Below, in pieces: positions 1 through 6,663 of a stretch of DNA of 16,378 nt. This stretch comes from UBA7236 sp964638865 (GTDB lineage: Bacteria; Bacteroidota; Bacteroidia; Chitinophagales; BACL12): assembly GCA_964638865.1 (NCBI GenBank), contig CAZXBG010000097.1, positions 1 to 16,378 on the forward strand. The letters run 5' to 3'. A program made the position numbers and the translations under genes. Numbering within the stretch: position 1 is the stretch's first letter; each line of letters starts with the position of its first letter. Under the pieces are notes generated by a model. It did not search any database, was not told where the DNA came from, and saw only the letters and a list, made by a program, of their open reading frames with translations.

Positions 1-178
1 AAATAAAAACCCCATATTTTCTTATTCGGGATCGTTTATCTCGAATAAAAAATCACCAAAATATTTGAATGGTAAATAAAACCCCAACATTTTCTTATTC
101 GGGATCGTTTATCCCGAATAGAAAATCACCAAAAAATTTGAATGGTAAATAAAACCCACTTAATTTCTTATTCGGGAC
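1..178. repeat. 73-bp tandem repeat array with internal hairpin
   Basis: Two complete 73-bp units (1-73 and 74-146) differ at about 6 positions. A third unit starts at 147 and matches only as far as about 178. Each unit carries an inverted repeat: TATTCGGGAT, a CGTTT loop, then ATCCCGAATA. In unit 2 the arms are 96-105 and 111-120 and pair perfectly. In unit 1 they are 23-32 and 38-47 with one C-to-T change that still allows G-U pairing. The third unit breaks off at the end of the left arm, 14 bp from the stop codon of the lipoprotein gene. The array probably continues to the left of the window. No U-run follows the hairpin on either strand, so a terminator role is not obvious. Confidence 0.9.
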
Positions 179-191
179 TTTTAAAGGGTCA

Positions 192-1628
192 TCATTCTAT
201 CAATGCCAATTCCGCTTTCTTTCCAATTTTTTCAAATTGTTTAATTAATGCTTCCTTGTCAGCAGGTTTGAAGACGAGGTTTTTAATTGGAGAACCATCG
301 GTCAGATATTCTTGTGTTGCGATTTCTGTTTGTCCATTGTTATAACGCAGCGCAACTATTGTAACTCTTTCTCCACCGGGTAAATTCTGAAAATCAAAAC
401 CGCCTGAAAAACGATTACCTCCCATTATGCCATTGATATCATTAAAAACAATCCTCACCGTGGCGTCATAGGTAGAATCCAACGCAACAAACAAATTGGT
501 TTTTGGCGTTTGCGGCTCGGTAAACCGGTCGCAATTGATCCAACCCAATTGCGCTGACACCAATAAATAACGATCTGCCTCATAGGATGCAGAATACTTT
601 TTGGATTCCGGTTTGTATGATGCAATTAATTTTGCGGGTATATTTTTAGGATTGTGCACCCAACTCATTTTAACAGGAATCATCATTCTTTTTGATTCAT
701 ATCGTTTAATATTTACATTCCAACAGGGACTGTATTTAATTGCAGCAACTAATTGTGAATCAGCATACGTTTGTTTGTATTCGGAAGTATAGATCTTAAA
801 TGCTTGTCCAACCGCATCAATTTGAAAATTTACATATGCCGTAGCTTTTAAATCTATATTATTTGTAATTTTTGCTTCTTCAAATCCCTCCGGAAAAACA
901 TATTGACTATGCAGATATTTATAAAATGCTTCAAATCCTCCCTCAAATTCAGATAAGAATTTTGTTTCCGAGGTCTTGTTTCTGTAATTATAATATTGTC
1001 TTCCATCTTGCCCCAAAAACCTACCTCTGTTTGCAGATACCCAATTTATTCCATTGTCTGATTCCTCGCCATAAAATAATTCCATGTTTTCTTTTTCCGT
1101 AACAGAAGGAATTTCTATATTATAATATTCCTCATTTTTAATTTCACAAGACCTACCTCCTGCACGTGCTTCCACATATATCATTCCTGCCGTTTCAATC
1201 AATTGATTATTACTGGTTGTAGTGAGACTTTTAAACAAAATATCACCCGTAGTCAGATATTCCGTTACGGAAATAATAATCTCTTCCTTAACCGGCAATT
1301 TATCATCGGCATAAACAAAAATGCCCGGATCAAATTTTAGTGTTGTACCATTTTCACAATTAATAATTGAAATGCCGTTCGGATCAACCTTAAACTCCTC
1401 CTTTTCCGGCGCATATTTTTGCAATCTCTTTTCAATTTGATTGGTTACTTGTTTTGAACCATAAGAATTAAAAACAGGCACTTCCTCAATTTGTTCTGCA
1501 GCAGCCAAAGTGTAATTTGAACCAGAGGGAATTGTTTCTACAACCACTATACCTTTTTGGTTCTGTGAGCAGGAAAAGGTTAAAAAAGCGCAGAGGGAAA
1601 CAAGTATTGCAGAGGAAAATTTTCTCAT
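192..1628 (-). CDS. Bacteroidota surface lipoprotein with TonB-C-like segment, function unknown
   Basis: The 478-aa product begins with a hydrophobic signal peptide ending at Cys20 (LTFSC), a non-canonical but plausible lipobox. It should be lipidated and exported. Residues about 82-160 resemble a beta-sandwich domain common in Bacteroidota lipoproteins (GTTLKFDPGIFV..., then ITEYL-like and ETAGMIYVEA segments). Residues about 262-303 (AYVNFQIDAVGQAFKIY, then LVAAIKYSPCW) resemble the TonB C-terminal or energy-transducer fold, without a TonB membrane anchor at that end. Residues 361-369 (LGWINCDRF) are a word I associate with other Bacteroidota surface proteins. It is last in a possible three-gene minus-strand run, 68 bp after rtcB, and its stop abuts the tandem repeats. 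The domain readings come from pattern recognition; no specific function is claimed. Confidence 0.85.
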   Translation of the reverse strand: MRKFSSAILVSLCAFLTFSCSQNQKGIVVVETIPSGSNYTLAAAEQIEEVPVFNSYGSKQVTNQIEKRLQKYAPEKEEFKVDPNGISIINCENGTTLKFDPGIFVYADDKLPVKEEIIISVTEYLTTGDILFKSLTTTSNNQLIETAGMIYVEARAGGRSCEIKNEEYYNIEIPSVTEKENMELFYGEESDNGINWVSANRGRFLGQDGRQYYNYRNKTSETKFLSEFEGGFEAFYKYLHSQYVFPEGFEEAKITNNIDLKATAYVNFQIDAVGQAFKIYTSEYKQTYADSQLVAAIKYSPCWNVNIKRYESKRMMIPVKMSWVHNPKNIPAKLIASYKPESKKYSASYEADRYLLVSAQLGWINCDRFTEPQTPKTNLFVALDSTYDATVRIVFNDINGIMGGNRFSGGFDFQNLPGGERVTIVALRYNNGQTEIATQEYLTDGSPIKNLVFKPADKEALIKQFEKIGKKAELALIE

Positions 1629-1696
1629 AAATACGGTTTAGAAAGTAAAGTTGAATCCAAAACGTTTTTTTCCTACGAATCGTATCTAATGGTCAA

Positions 1697-3067
1697 TTAA
1701 AATTTTTTATTCCTCATTTTTTTCCTCCACGGAGCATCAATTTCCCAATCACCGGCCATAATACAACCATAAGGCATGATCTCGTCGAGAACCTCTCCCA
1801 GTCCAAATTCCTTCATTTGCAGTTTAACCATTTCAGCATTTTTATAAGCACTTGGCAATTCTGAAATGTCAATATGACCGGAAAAAAATCTTATATCCAA
1901 ACCTTCTGTTTCTTCCTGAAATATTTCATTGATCGATTTATGCGCTTTGTTCTTTTTATGTTTTCCTCTGCTGATATTTCTTCCTGCACCATGTGGAGCA
2001 AAACCCAAATTATTTTCAGTAGTATTTCCCTTCACAATTAAAACAGGTTCACTCATATTTAAAGGGATTAACCGGAGACCATCGTTGCTGTCAGGTACAA
2101 ATTTATCATCTAAAGGCGTTGCTCCTTTTGCATGATAAAAAAGATCATTCTCCTTAAAAACAAAATTGTGTTCATTCCAAAATCTGTTTAAAGGATCTGT
2201 TTTTAATTTTCTTGCAGTTGCATTATGAATTGTTGTATGATTTAATTTTGTCCATTCCCGCACCAATTGCAATGCATCCCAATAGGCAATACCTTCTGTT
2301 GTATCAAAAGGTATCCAGGCATTTTTCGCTAGCGTTTTTGGAGAAATTTCTTTTCTGAAAAATTCAGCCATTTTCATTCCCTGTGTATACAGATTTGCGC
2401 CGAGGCCGCGGCTTCCATGATGCGTTACCATCATAGTTTCACCGGTATTTTTTGAAATTCCTACAAAAAGAAAATGGTTTCCATCCCCTTGTGTTGCAAG
2501 ATGTTTTTTAGCAAAATTTAAACTTCTTTCTGTATTTAGAAATCTATTTTCCATCAATTTTTTTTCCAGTTCCCATGGCAAATTACTATATTCTTCCCTA
2601 CCCCCACCGCCAAAATGAGTTATGGAATGCGCCATATCCAATACCAACTTTGGTGAAATTTTTCCGAAATTGGTCATCATTACCGAACAACAAATATCAG
2701 CACTATGCATAGAGGGGTGAATTGCATTTTTAGCAATAACAATTCCACCAACCGGAATTTGCCCTTCCCCTGTTGGGCATGCATCCGGCATAATTGCACC
2801 GCCTGTCAAAGTTGGAGTAATCATTAATTGTTCCATTGTGGCAATTACGCTTTCAACATTAGCAATTTCTTCTTCCGTTTCCGCTCTTATATTTTTATAA
2901 AAAGAAACATGTTCTGAAAAAGGTTCTATGTATTTAGGACGAAACTTTTCCAGATAATTTAACATAACTTCGCCACGGAGTTGATTTTGATTAATAAACT
3001 CAATAGCTTCTTTAAACCATTTCCCGGATTTGAATCCCAGCTCAATTAAATTTTTTCCACTTACCAT
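1697..3067 (-). CDS. rtcB: RtcB-family RNA-splicing ligase
   Basis: The 456-aa product is an RtcB-type 3'-phosphate/5'-OH RNA ligase, a GTP- and Mn-dependent enzyme of tRNA splicing or RNA repair. Visible active-site elements, in order: ADICCS (D124, C127; the family D-x-x-C metal site), GDGNHFLFVG (N197, H198), HHGSRG (H216/H217), YHAKGATPL (H312) and PHGAGR, whose H359 matches the histidine that is guanylylated in the family. The first 30 residues (GKNLIELGF.SGKWF) form an N-terminal stretch ahead of the core. The C terminus reads APWRKKMRNKKF instead of the usual ending with a conserved Lys-Gly, so this looks like a divergent branch. No archease or RtcA gene is adjacent. It lies 53 bp downstream of the Rieske gene and may be co-transcribed with it. 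ATG start at 3067. Confidence 0.93.
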   Translation of the reverse strand: MVSGKNLIELGFKSGKWFKEAIEFINQNQLRGEVMLNYLEKFRPKYIEPFSEHVSFYKNIRAETEEEIANVESVIATMEQLMITPTLTGGAIMPDACPTGEGQIPVGGIVIAKNAIHPSMHSADICCSVMMTNFGKISPKLVLDMAHSITHFGGGGREEYSNLPWELEKKLMENRFLNTERSLNFAKKHLATQGDGNHFLFVGISKNTGETMMVTHHGSRGLGANLYTQGMKMAEFFRKEISPKTLAKNAWIPFDTTEGIAYWDALQLVREWTKLNHTTIHNATARKLKTDPLNRFWNEHNFVFKENDLFYHAKGATPLDDKFVPDSNDGLRLIPLNMSEPVLIVKGNTTENNLGFAPHGAGRNISRGKHKKNKAHKSINEIFQEETEGLDIRFFSGHIDISELPSAYKNAEMVKLQMKEFGLGEVLDEIMPYGCIMAGDWEIDAPWRKKMRNKKF

Positions 3068-3120
3068 TTTAATAAAAAAAATTGCGAAATTAAATACAAA
3101 TTTTAATTATAAATAATTCC

Positions 3121-4194
3121 TTATGTATTTAAAAATTTCTGCAATAAGGAATGAAAGTGATAAACACCTTTTTCCATTTTTGGTGAATATCGCCCTCTGA
3201 AATACAATCTGGAATGCAAACCTTTGTGCACACTTTCCACTACTTCTTCATCTTCCATTTCCACCGTATTCAGGTCGGAACCGGCACCTGTATTATATTT
3301 ATTTTCATCAAAAACATAGGTAATAAAGGATACTATGGTTTTATCTTTTCCCTGCGGACGGATAATATTCAAGGATAATCCCCAAGGATAAAAATTGAAC
3401 ATCATATTAGGAAATACCCAGTAATAATAAGCCGCAACTTTTTTTCCGAAATCCGGTGAATCCTGCGGAAGATCAAAAATTAATTCTCCTTCCTTTGCAA
3501 TTCCCAATTGCAGATTACTGTAATCAAATAAATGCGTTTCATAACTTCCATAATCAATTACTTTATTAAGCGATTTATGTACGAATGGGATATGAAATCC
3601 CTCCAAATAATTATCGCAATATAAAGCCCAGTTTGCATTTATTGTGTAGTCTATGGAAAGGTCTTTTTTTAATTTAAGTTTTTCCCAGGGAAACCAGGGA
3701 ATTCGATTTGTTATTCCACTCAGTAATTGTGGAAGATCCATTTTCGGAAAAAGGGAAGCAAAATATATTCCGCCAAATTTTTGTAAATGGACTTTACTTA
3801 AATCATCCATTCTTGTTGGAAAATTTTGAGCATCTTCGAATTCCGGCATACTCAAAAATTTTCCGTCCGGATGAAAACATCTTCCGTGATATCTGCACCT
3901 GATCATTGCCGATTTAGTTTTTTCTTTTATTAAAATAAACCCTCTGTGTGTACAAACATTGGAGACCAAAATTGCTTCACCTTTTGCATCTATACTCATC
4001 AGTAAAGGTTCATCCAAACACCCTTTCATATACTCCAATGGATATAAATAGCCGTGGTCTGAAAAATCATTTTCATCTCCAATGATTTGCCAGCTTTTTG
4101 CAAAAATATTTTCCTTTATCGCAGCATATTGGTTCTCACTTAAATAAAAATCCCGCGAAGGAGTAGAAGCCAGTGTGATATCTTTATCGATCAT
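3121..4194 (-). CDS. Rieske [2Fe-2S] ring-hydroxylating-type oxygenase, alpha subunit
   Basis: The 357-aa product has the two-domain layout of Rieske non-haem iron oxygenases. The cluster ligands are C81-x-H83 and C100-x2-H103 (CTHRGF, then CRYHGRCF). The catalytic domain has NWALYCDNYLEGFHIPFVH, giving mononuclear-iron ligands H201 and H206. The residue three before H201 is Glu198, where naphthalene dioxygenase has Asp; Glu at this site is known from the CntA/quaternary-amine group. The third iron ligand probably lies in the acidic segment about 312-320. The substrate cannot be read from sequence, and no ferredoxin or reductase partner gene is nearby. The length is normal for an alpha subunit. 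It is first in the minus-strand run with rtcB and the lipoprotein, and a TAnnTTTG box lies 20 bp upstream of its ATG. Confidence 0.9.
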   Translation of the reverse strand: MIDKDITLASTPSRDFYLSENQYAAIKENIFAKSWQIIGDENDFSDHGYLYPLEYMKGCLDEPLLMSIDAKGEAILVSNVCTHRGFILIKEKTKSAMIRCRYHGRCFHPDGKFLSMPEFEDAQNFPTRMDDLSKVHLQKFGGIYFASLFPKMDLPQLLSGITNRIPWFPWEKLKLKKDLSIDYTINANWALYCDNYLEGFHIPFVHKSLNKVIDYGSYETHLFDYSNLQLGIAKEGELIFDLPQDSPDFGKKVAAYYYWVFPNMMFNFYPWGLSLNIIRPQGKDKTIVSFITYVFDENKYNTGAGSDLNTVEMEDEEVVESVHKGLHSRLYFRGRYSPKMEKGVYHFHSLLQKFLNT

Positions 4195-4213
4195 AAAAAA
4201 ACAATTTATTGCT

Positions 4214-4221
4214 CAAATTTA
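4214..4221 (-). promoter_or_regulatory. Bacteroidota -7 box upstream of the Rieske gene
   Basis: On the minus strand the bases read TAAATTTG, an exact match to TAnnTTTG, 20 bp before the ATG at 4194. This predicts a short leader of about 12 nt. No TTG is seen at the usual -33 spacing, so this rests on one box only. Confidence 0.4.
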
Positions 4222-4303
4222 CAGCATCTTTGTTGAAGTAAATTGATAGAAATATACAATAACACCTATTTACAAAAATTTACCATGGGTCATTGTCTTG
4301 TAT

Positions 4304-4311
4304 TATTTTTG
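4304..4311 (+). promoter_or_regulatory. Bacteroidota -7 box upstream of pheA
   Basis: TATTTTTG matches TAnnTTTG exactly and lies about 31 bp before the pheA ATG. The predicted start is near 4318. There is no clear -33 TTG at about 19-20 bp. The 148-bp divergent region 4195-4342 therefore appears to hold one promoter for each direction. Confidence 0.4.
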
Positions 4312-4342
4312 TACTCAATAAAAGGATATTATAAAATTTGAA

Positions 4343-5155
4343 ATGCGTATAATTTTTCTCGGCGAACAATTTTCCTATCACCATTTGGCAGCAATGGCTT
4401 TTTATGGGAAGGAAAATGATTTTACTTCTTCCTTAAATTTTGAAACGATAATCGACAAGGTGGTTTCAGGAGAAGTTGATCATGGCATTATTGCCGTGGA
4501 AAATTCGCTGGCGGGAGATGTGCCGGGTAATTTTCAATTATTGTGCAATAGTCCGGTGGAAATTTGCGGTGAAATTTCGCTTACAATTGAATTACAACTA
4601 GCCGCAATTCCCGGTGTGCGTATACACCAAATTGAAACTATTTACAGCCATAAAATGGCAATCAGGGAAACTACTAAGTTTTTCAGCCGCTATCCATCGA
4701 TAAACTTTGTGGAAACCCCTTCTACTTCCTCAGCGGTAAAATTAGTAGCGGAACTAAATTCTATACAGGCTGCTGCTATTGGGAGCCTCACGGCTATACA
4801 ATTTTATAAACTTGAAACTTTGGCATCGGATATAGCGAATTCTACAGATAACAGAACAAGGTTTTTGATGTTGAGCCATAAATCTCGATTACCGCTTACA
4901 ACCAATTTTGCAGGTAAAGCATCTTTATTGCTACGAAGCGACGAAATGGCGTATTTAAACAATGTGGTATCGGATATGCTGGATAAAAAGGAAATTAGCT
5001 TCCTGCGCAGCTATGAGGGCGGAAATGTGTATATCGAAATGGGATTAACAAATAATTTTCAATTCGATAATACATTGCGTGAAATGAAGGAAAAGGGAAT
5101 AGTAGTAAGGGTTTTGGGTGTTTACAATGTTGGCGACATTGTAAAAGGATTTTGA
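4343..5155 (+). CDS. pheA: prephenate dehydratase
   Basis: The 270-aa product matches monofunctional prephenate dehydratase, which converts prephenate to phenylpyruvate in phenylalanine synthesis in the cytoplasm. Residues 1-180 are the catalytic domain. They show FLG at 5-7, AVENSLAG (51-58, the family ENS motif), STSSA at 127-131, and NRTRF (170-174) with the key Thr172. Residues about 190-270 are an ACT domain. Two family signatures are weak: the usual SHPQAL stretch reads SHKMAI (102-107), and the ACT-domain Phe-binding ESRP motif reads LRSYEGG (221-227). Feedback control by Phe may therefore be altered. The DAHP synthase/chorismate mutase gene follows after 72 bp. The tyrosine aminotransferase and tyrA genes often found between these two in Bacteroidota are absent here. 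Confidence 0.9.
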   Translation: MRIIFLGEQFSYHHLAAMAFYGKENDFTSSLNFETIIDKVVSGEVDHGIIAVENSLAGDVPGNFQLLCNSPVEICGEISLTIELQLAAIPGVRIHQIETIYSHKMAIRETTKFFSRYPSINFVETPSTSSAVKLVAELNSIQAAAIGSLTAIQFYKLETLASDIANSTDNRTRFLMLSHKSRLPLTTNFAGKASLLLRSDEMAYLNNVVSDMLDKKEISFLRSYEGGNVYIEMGLTNNFQFDNTLREMKEKGIVVRVLGVYNVGDIVKGF

Positions 5156-5182
5156 GGGTTTAAAAATTTTTATGTTACTTTG
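5152..5182 (+). promoter_or_regulatory. possible internal promoter before DAHP synthase gene
   Basis: A TTG at 5152-5154, overlapping the pheA stop codon, is followed after 20 bp by TTACTTTG at 5175-5182. That is one mismatch from the Bacteroidota TTG-N19/20-TAnnTTTG promoter. It could give the downstream gene its own transcript, although pheA read-through is equally possible. Confidence 0.3.
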
Positions 5183-5227
5183 TCAACATCCAATTCACAT
5201 TAAAGCACGTATATATAACGACAAGCT

Positions 5228-6340
5228 ATGAGTAAAGACTTAAAAATAACCCCTGTTTCGGAATGGGGATACAATTTTGGAACACCATTTATAATGGCGG
5301 GGCCATGCAGTGTAGAAAGCGAAGAGCAGGTTAAAGAAACTGCGCGTTTATTGAGTAAATATCCCTTTGATATTTTAAGAGGAGGTATCTGGAAACCTCG
5401 TACAAGACCGAATTCCTTTGAGGGAATTGGCAGTGTTGGGTTAAAATGGTTGAAGGAAGCCGGCAATGAAATCGGAAAGCCTGTGGCTACAGAAGTAGCA
5501 AATGTTAAACACGTATATGAAGCGTTGCGCATGGGAATTGATATTTTATGGATCGGTGCCCGCACAACTGTAAATCCTTTCGCCGTGCAAGAGATATGTG
5601 ATGCTCTGCAAGGTGTAGATATTCCGGTTTTGGTTAAAAATCCTATCAACCCTGATCTAGAATTGTGGATCGGAGCTTTCGAACGTTTGAATCGTTCGGG
5701 TATCACCAAATTGGCTGCTATCCACCGTGGATTTTCAACACACGAAAAATCAAAATACCGGAATATACCACGCTGGAACATTCCAATTGAACTAAAGCGC
5801 CGCTTTCCTGAACTTCCTATTGTTTGCGACCCTAGCCACATTTGTGGTAATCGTGAGTTACTAAGGGAGGTGGCGCAAACAGCGTTGGATATCGGATTTG
5901 AAGGCATTCATCTGGAATCGCACATTAATCCGGATAAAGCTTTAAGTGATGCAAAACAGCAGATAACGCCGGAAACATTTGGAGAAATGATCAGCATATT
6001 GCATTCGCGCGAATCGCTTGAACACAATCCATTTGCCGAAAATCAACTGGAAATTCTGAGAGGTAAGATAGATTCACTCGACAACTACCTGCTCGAACTT
6101 TTAAGTGAACGTATGGATGTTGTTCGTGAAATTGCTGATTATAAACGCGAAAATAATCTTGCCATTGTTCAGCCAAGTCGCTGGACCGAAATACTGGAAA
6201 GCAGATTAGCAACAGGCGAAAGAAAACATCTCACCCAAAAATTTATCAAAGAATTATTTCATGCCGTGCACAAAGAATCCATTCATCATCAAACTGAAGT
6301 GATGCTGAATGAGGGTAAATCTGAAATAGAGCAAAAGTAG
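5228..6340 (+). CDS. aroG: bifunctional DAHP synthase / chorismate mutase (type II)
   Basis: The 370-aa protein joins two enzymes of the shikimate/aromatic pathway. Residues 1-265 are a KDO8P-like (type I-beta) 3-deoxy-7-phosphoheptulonate synthase. Motifs are AGPCSVES (24-31), GGIWKPRTRPNSFEG (52-66), IGARTT (109-114), VKNPINPD (136-143), AAIHRGFS (163-170) and CDPSHICGN (200-208). Residues about 270-355 are an AroQ-type chorismate mutase: LRGKIDSLDNYLLELLSERM...IADYK, then the QPSRWTEIL helix. In related fusions, prephenate binding to the mutase domain controls the synthase. With pheA just upstream, the pair covers pathway entry (E4P + PEP), chorismate to prephenate, and prephenate to phenylpyruvate. 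The gene symbol is a family label; aroF and aroA(G) are used for similar fusions. Confidence 0.95.
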   Translation: MSKDLKITPVSEWGYNFGTPFIMAGPCSVESEEQVKETARLLSKYPFDILRGGIWKPRTRPNSFEGIGSVGLKWLKEAGNEIGKPVATEVANVKHVYEALRMGIDILWIGARTTVNPFAVQEICDALQGVDIPVLVKNPINPDLELWIGAFERLNRSGITKLAAIHRGFSTHEKSKYRNIPRWNIPIELKRRFPELPIVCDPSHICGNRELLREVAQTALDIGFEGIHLESHINPDKALSDAKQQITPETFGEMISILHSRESLEHNPFAENQLEILRGKIDSLDNYLLELLSERMDVVREIADYKRENNLAIVQPSRWTEILESRLATGERKHLTQKFIKELFHAVHKESIHHQTEVMLNEGKSEIEQK

Positions 6341-6348
6341 TGAGTTTC

Positions 6349-6372
6349 GGGTAGTGGGTATCGGGAAGTGGG
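6349..6372 (+). repeat. G-quadruplex motif 8 nt after the aroG stop codon
   Basis: Four GGG tracts (6349-6351, 6356-6358, 6363-6365, 6370-6372) are separated by three loops of exactly 4 nt (TAGT, TATC, AAGT). This is a textbook G3N4 quadruplex pattern on the sense strand of the aroG 3' untranslated region. Such a motif is uncommon by chance in AT-rich DNA. The near-exact 7-nt period also suggests tandem duplication of a short word. Confidence 0.7.
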
Positions 6373-6382
6373 ACTTCATATG

Positions 6383-6585
6383 AATTAGGTTGGAAGATTA
6401 ACTTCTAGGTAGAGGTAATAAATCGAATGGAGGTGATTTTTTTAGCATAGCTGGTCAAATTGGTATCGGCACTTAATCTAATTTAAGTTGGAATATTAAC
6501 CTCTGATTAAAAGTAATATATGGAATGGAAATGAATTTTTAAAATTAATTCCTAATTGAAATTAATTGATAGAGGGTACATTTTT
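6383..6585. repeat. degenerate direct repeats, period about 98 bp, in convergent intergenic region
   Basis: The 323-bp gap 6341-6663 contains no credible gene. About 56 bp from 6389 (GTTGGAAGATTAAC...) aligns without gaps to about 56 bp from 6487 (GTTGGAATATTAAC...) with roughly 12 mismatches by eye. A third, more decayed copy may start near 6545 (ATTAATTCCTAATTGAAATTAAT). At the far end, 6636-6654 carries CCC tracts that read GGG-AAA-GGG-ACTA-GGG on the minus strand, just past the stop of the minus-strand gene. Origin unknown. Confidence 0.5.
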
Positions 6586-6663
6586 CAATAAAAACGGTCG
6601 CCATTTTTTAAGTTTTAAACATCTTCCATACTATCCCTAGTCCCTTTCCCTTGGAATCTTACA

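Noticed and set aside
1..178. CRISPR array
   Set aside because: The entire 73-bp unit is conserved; there are no short repeats separated by unique spacers, and no cas gene is nearby.
142..345. 67-codon plus-strand frame at the end of the tandem repeats
   Set aside because: It starts inside the repeat and runs antisense into the lipoprotein gene.
5200..5907. Long 235-codon minus-strand frame opposite the DAHP synthase
   Set aside because: It lies wholly antisense to a gene with complete family motifs, and its translation shows no recognisable domain.
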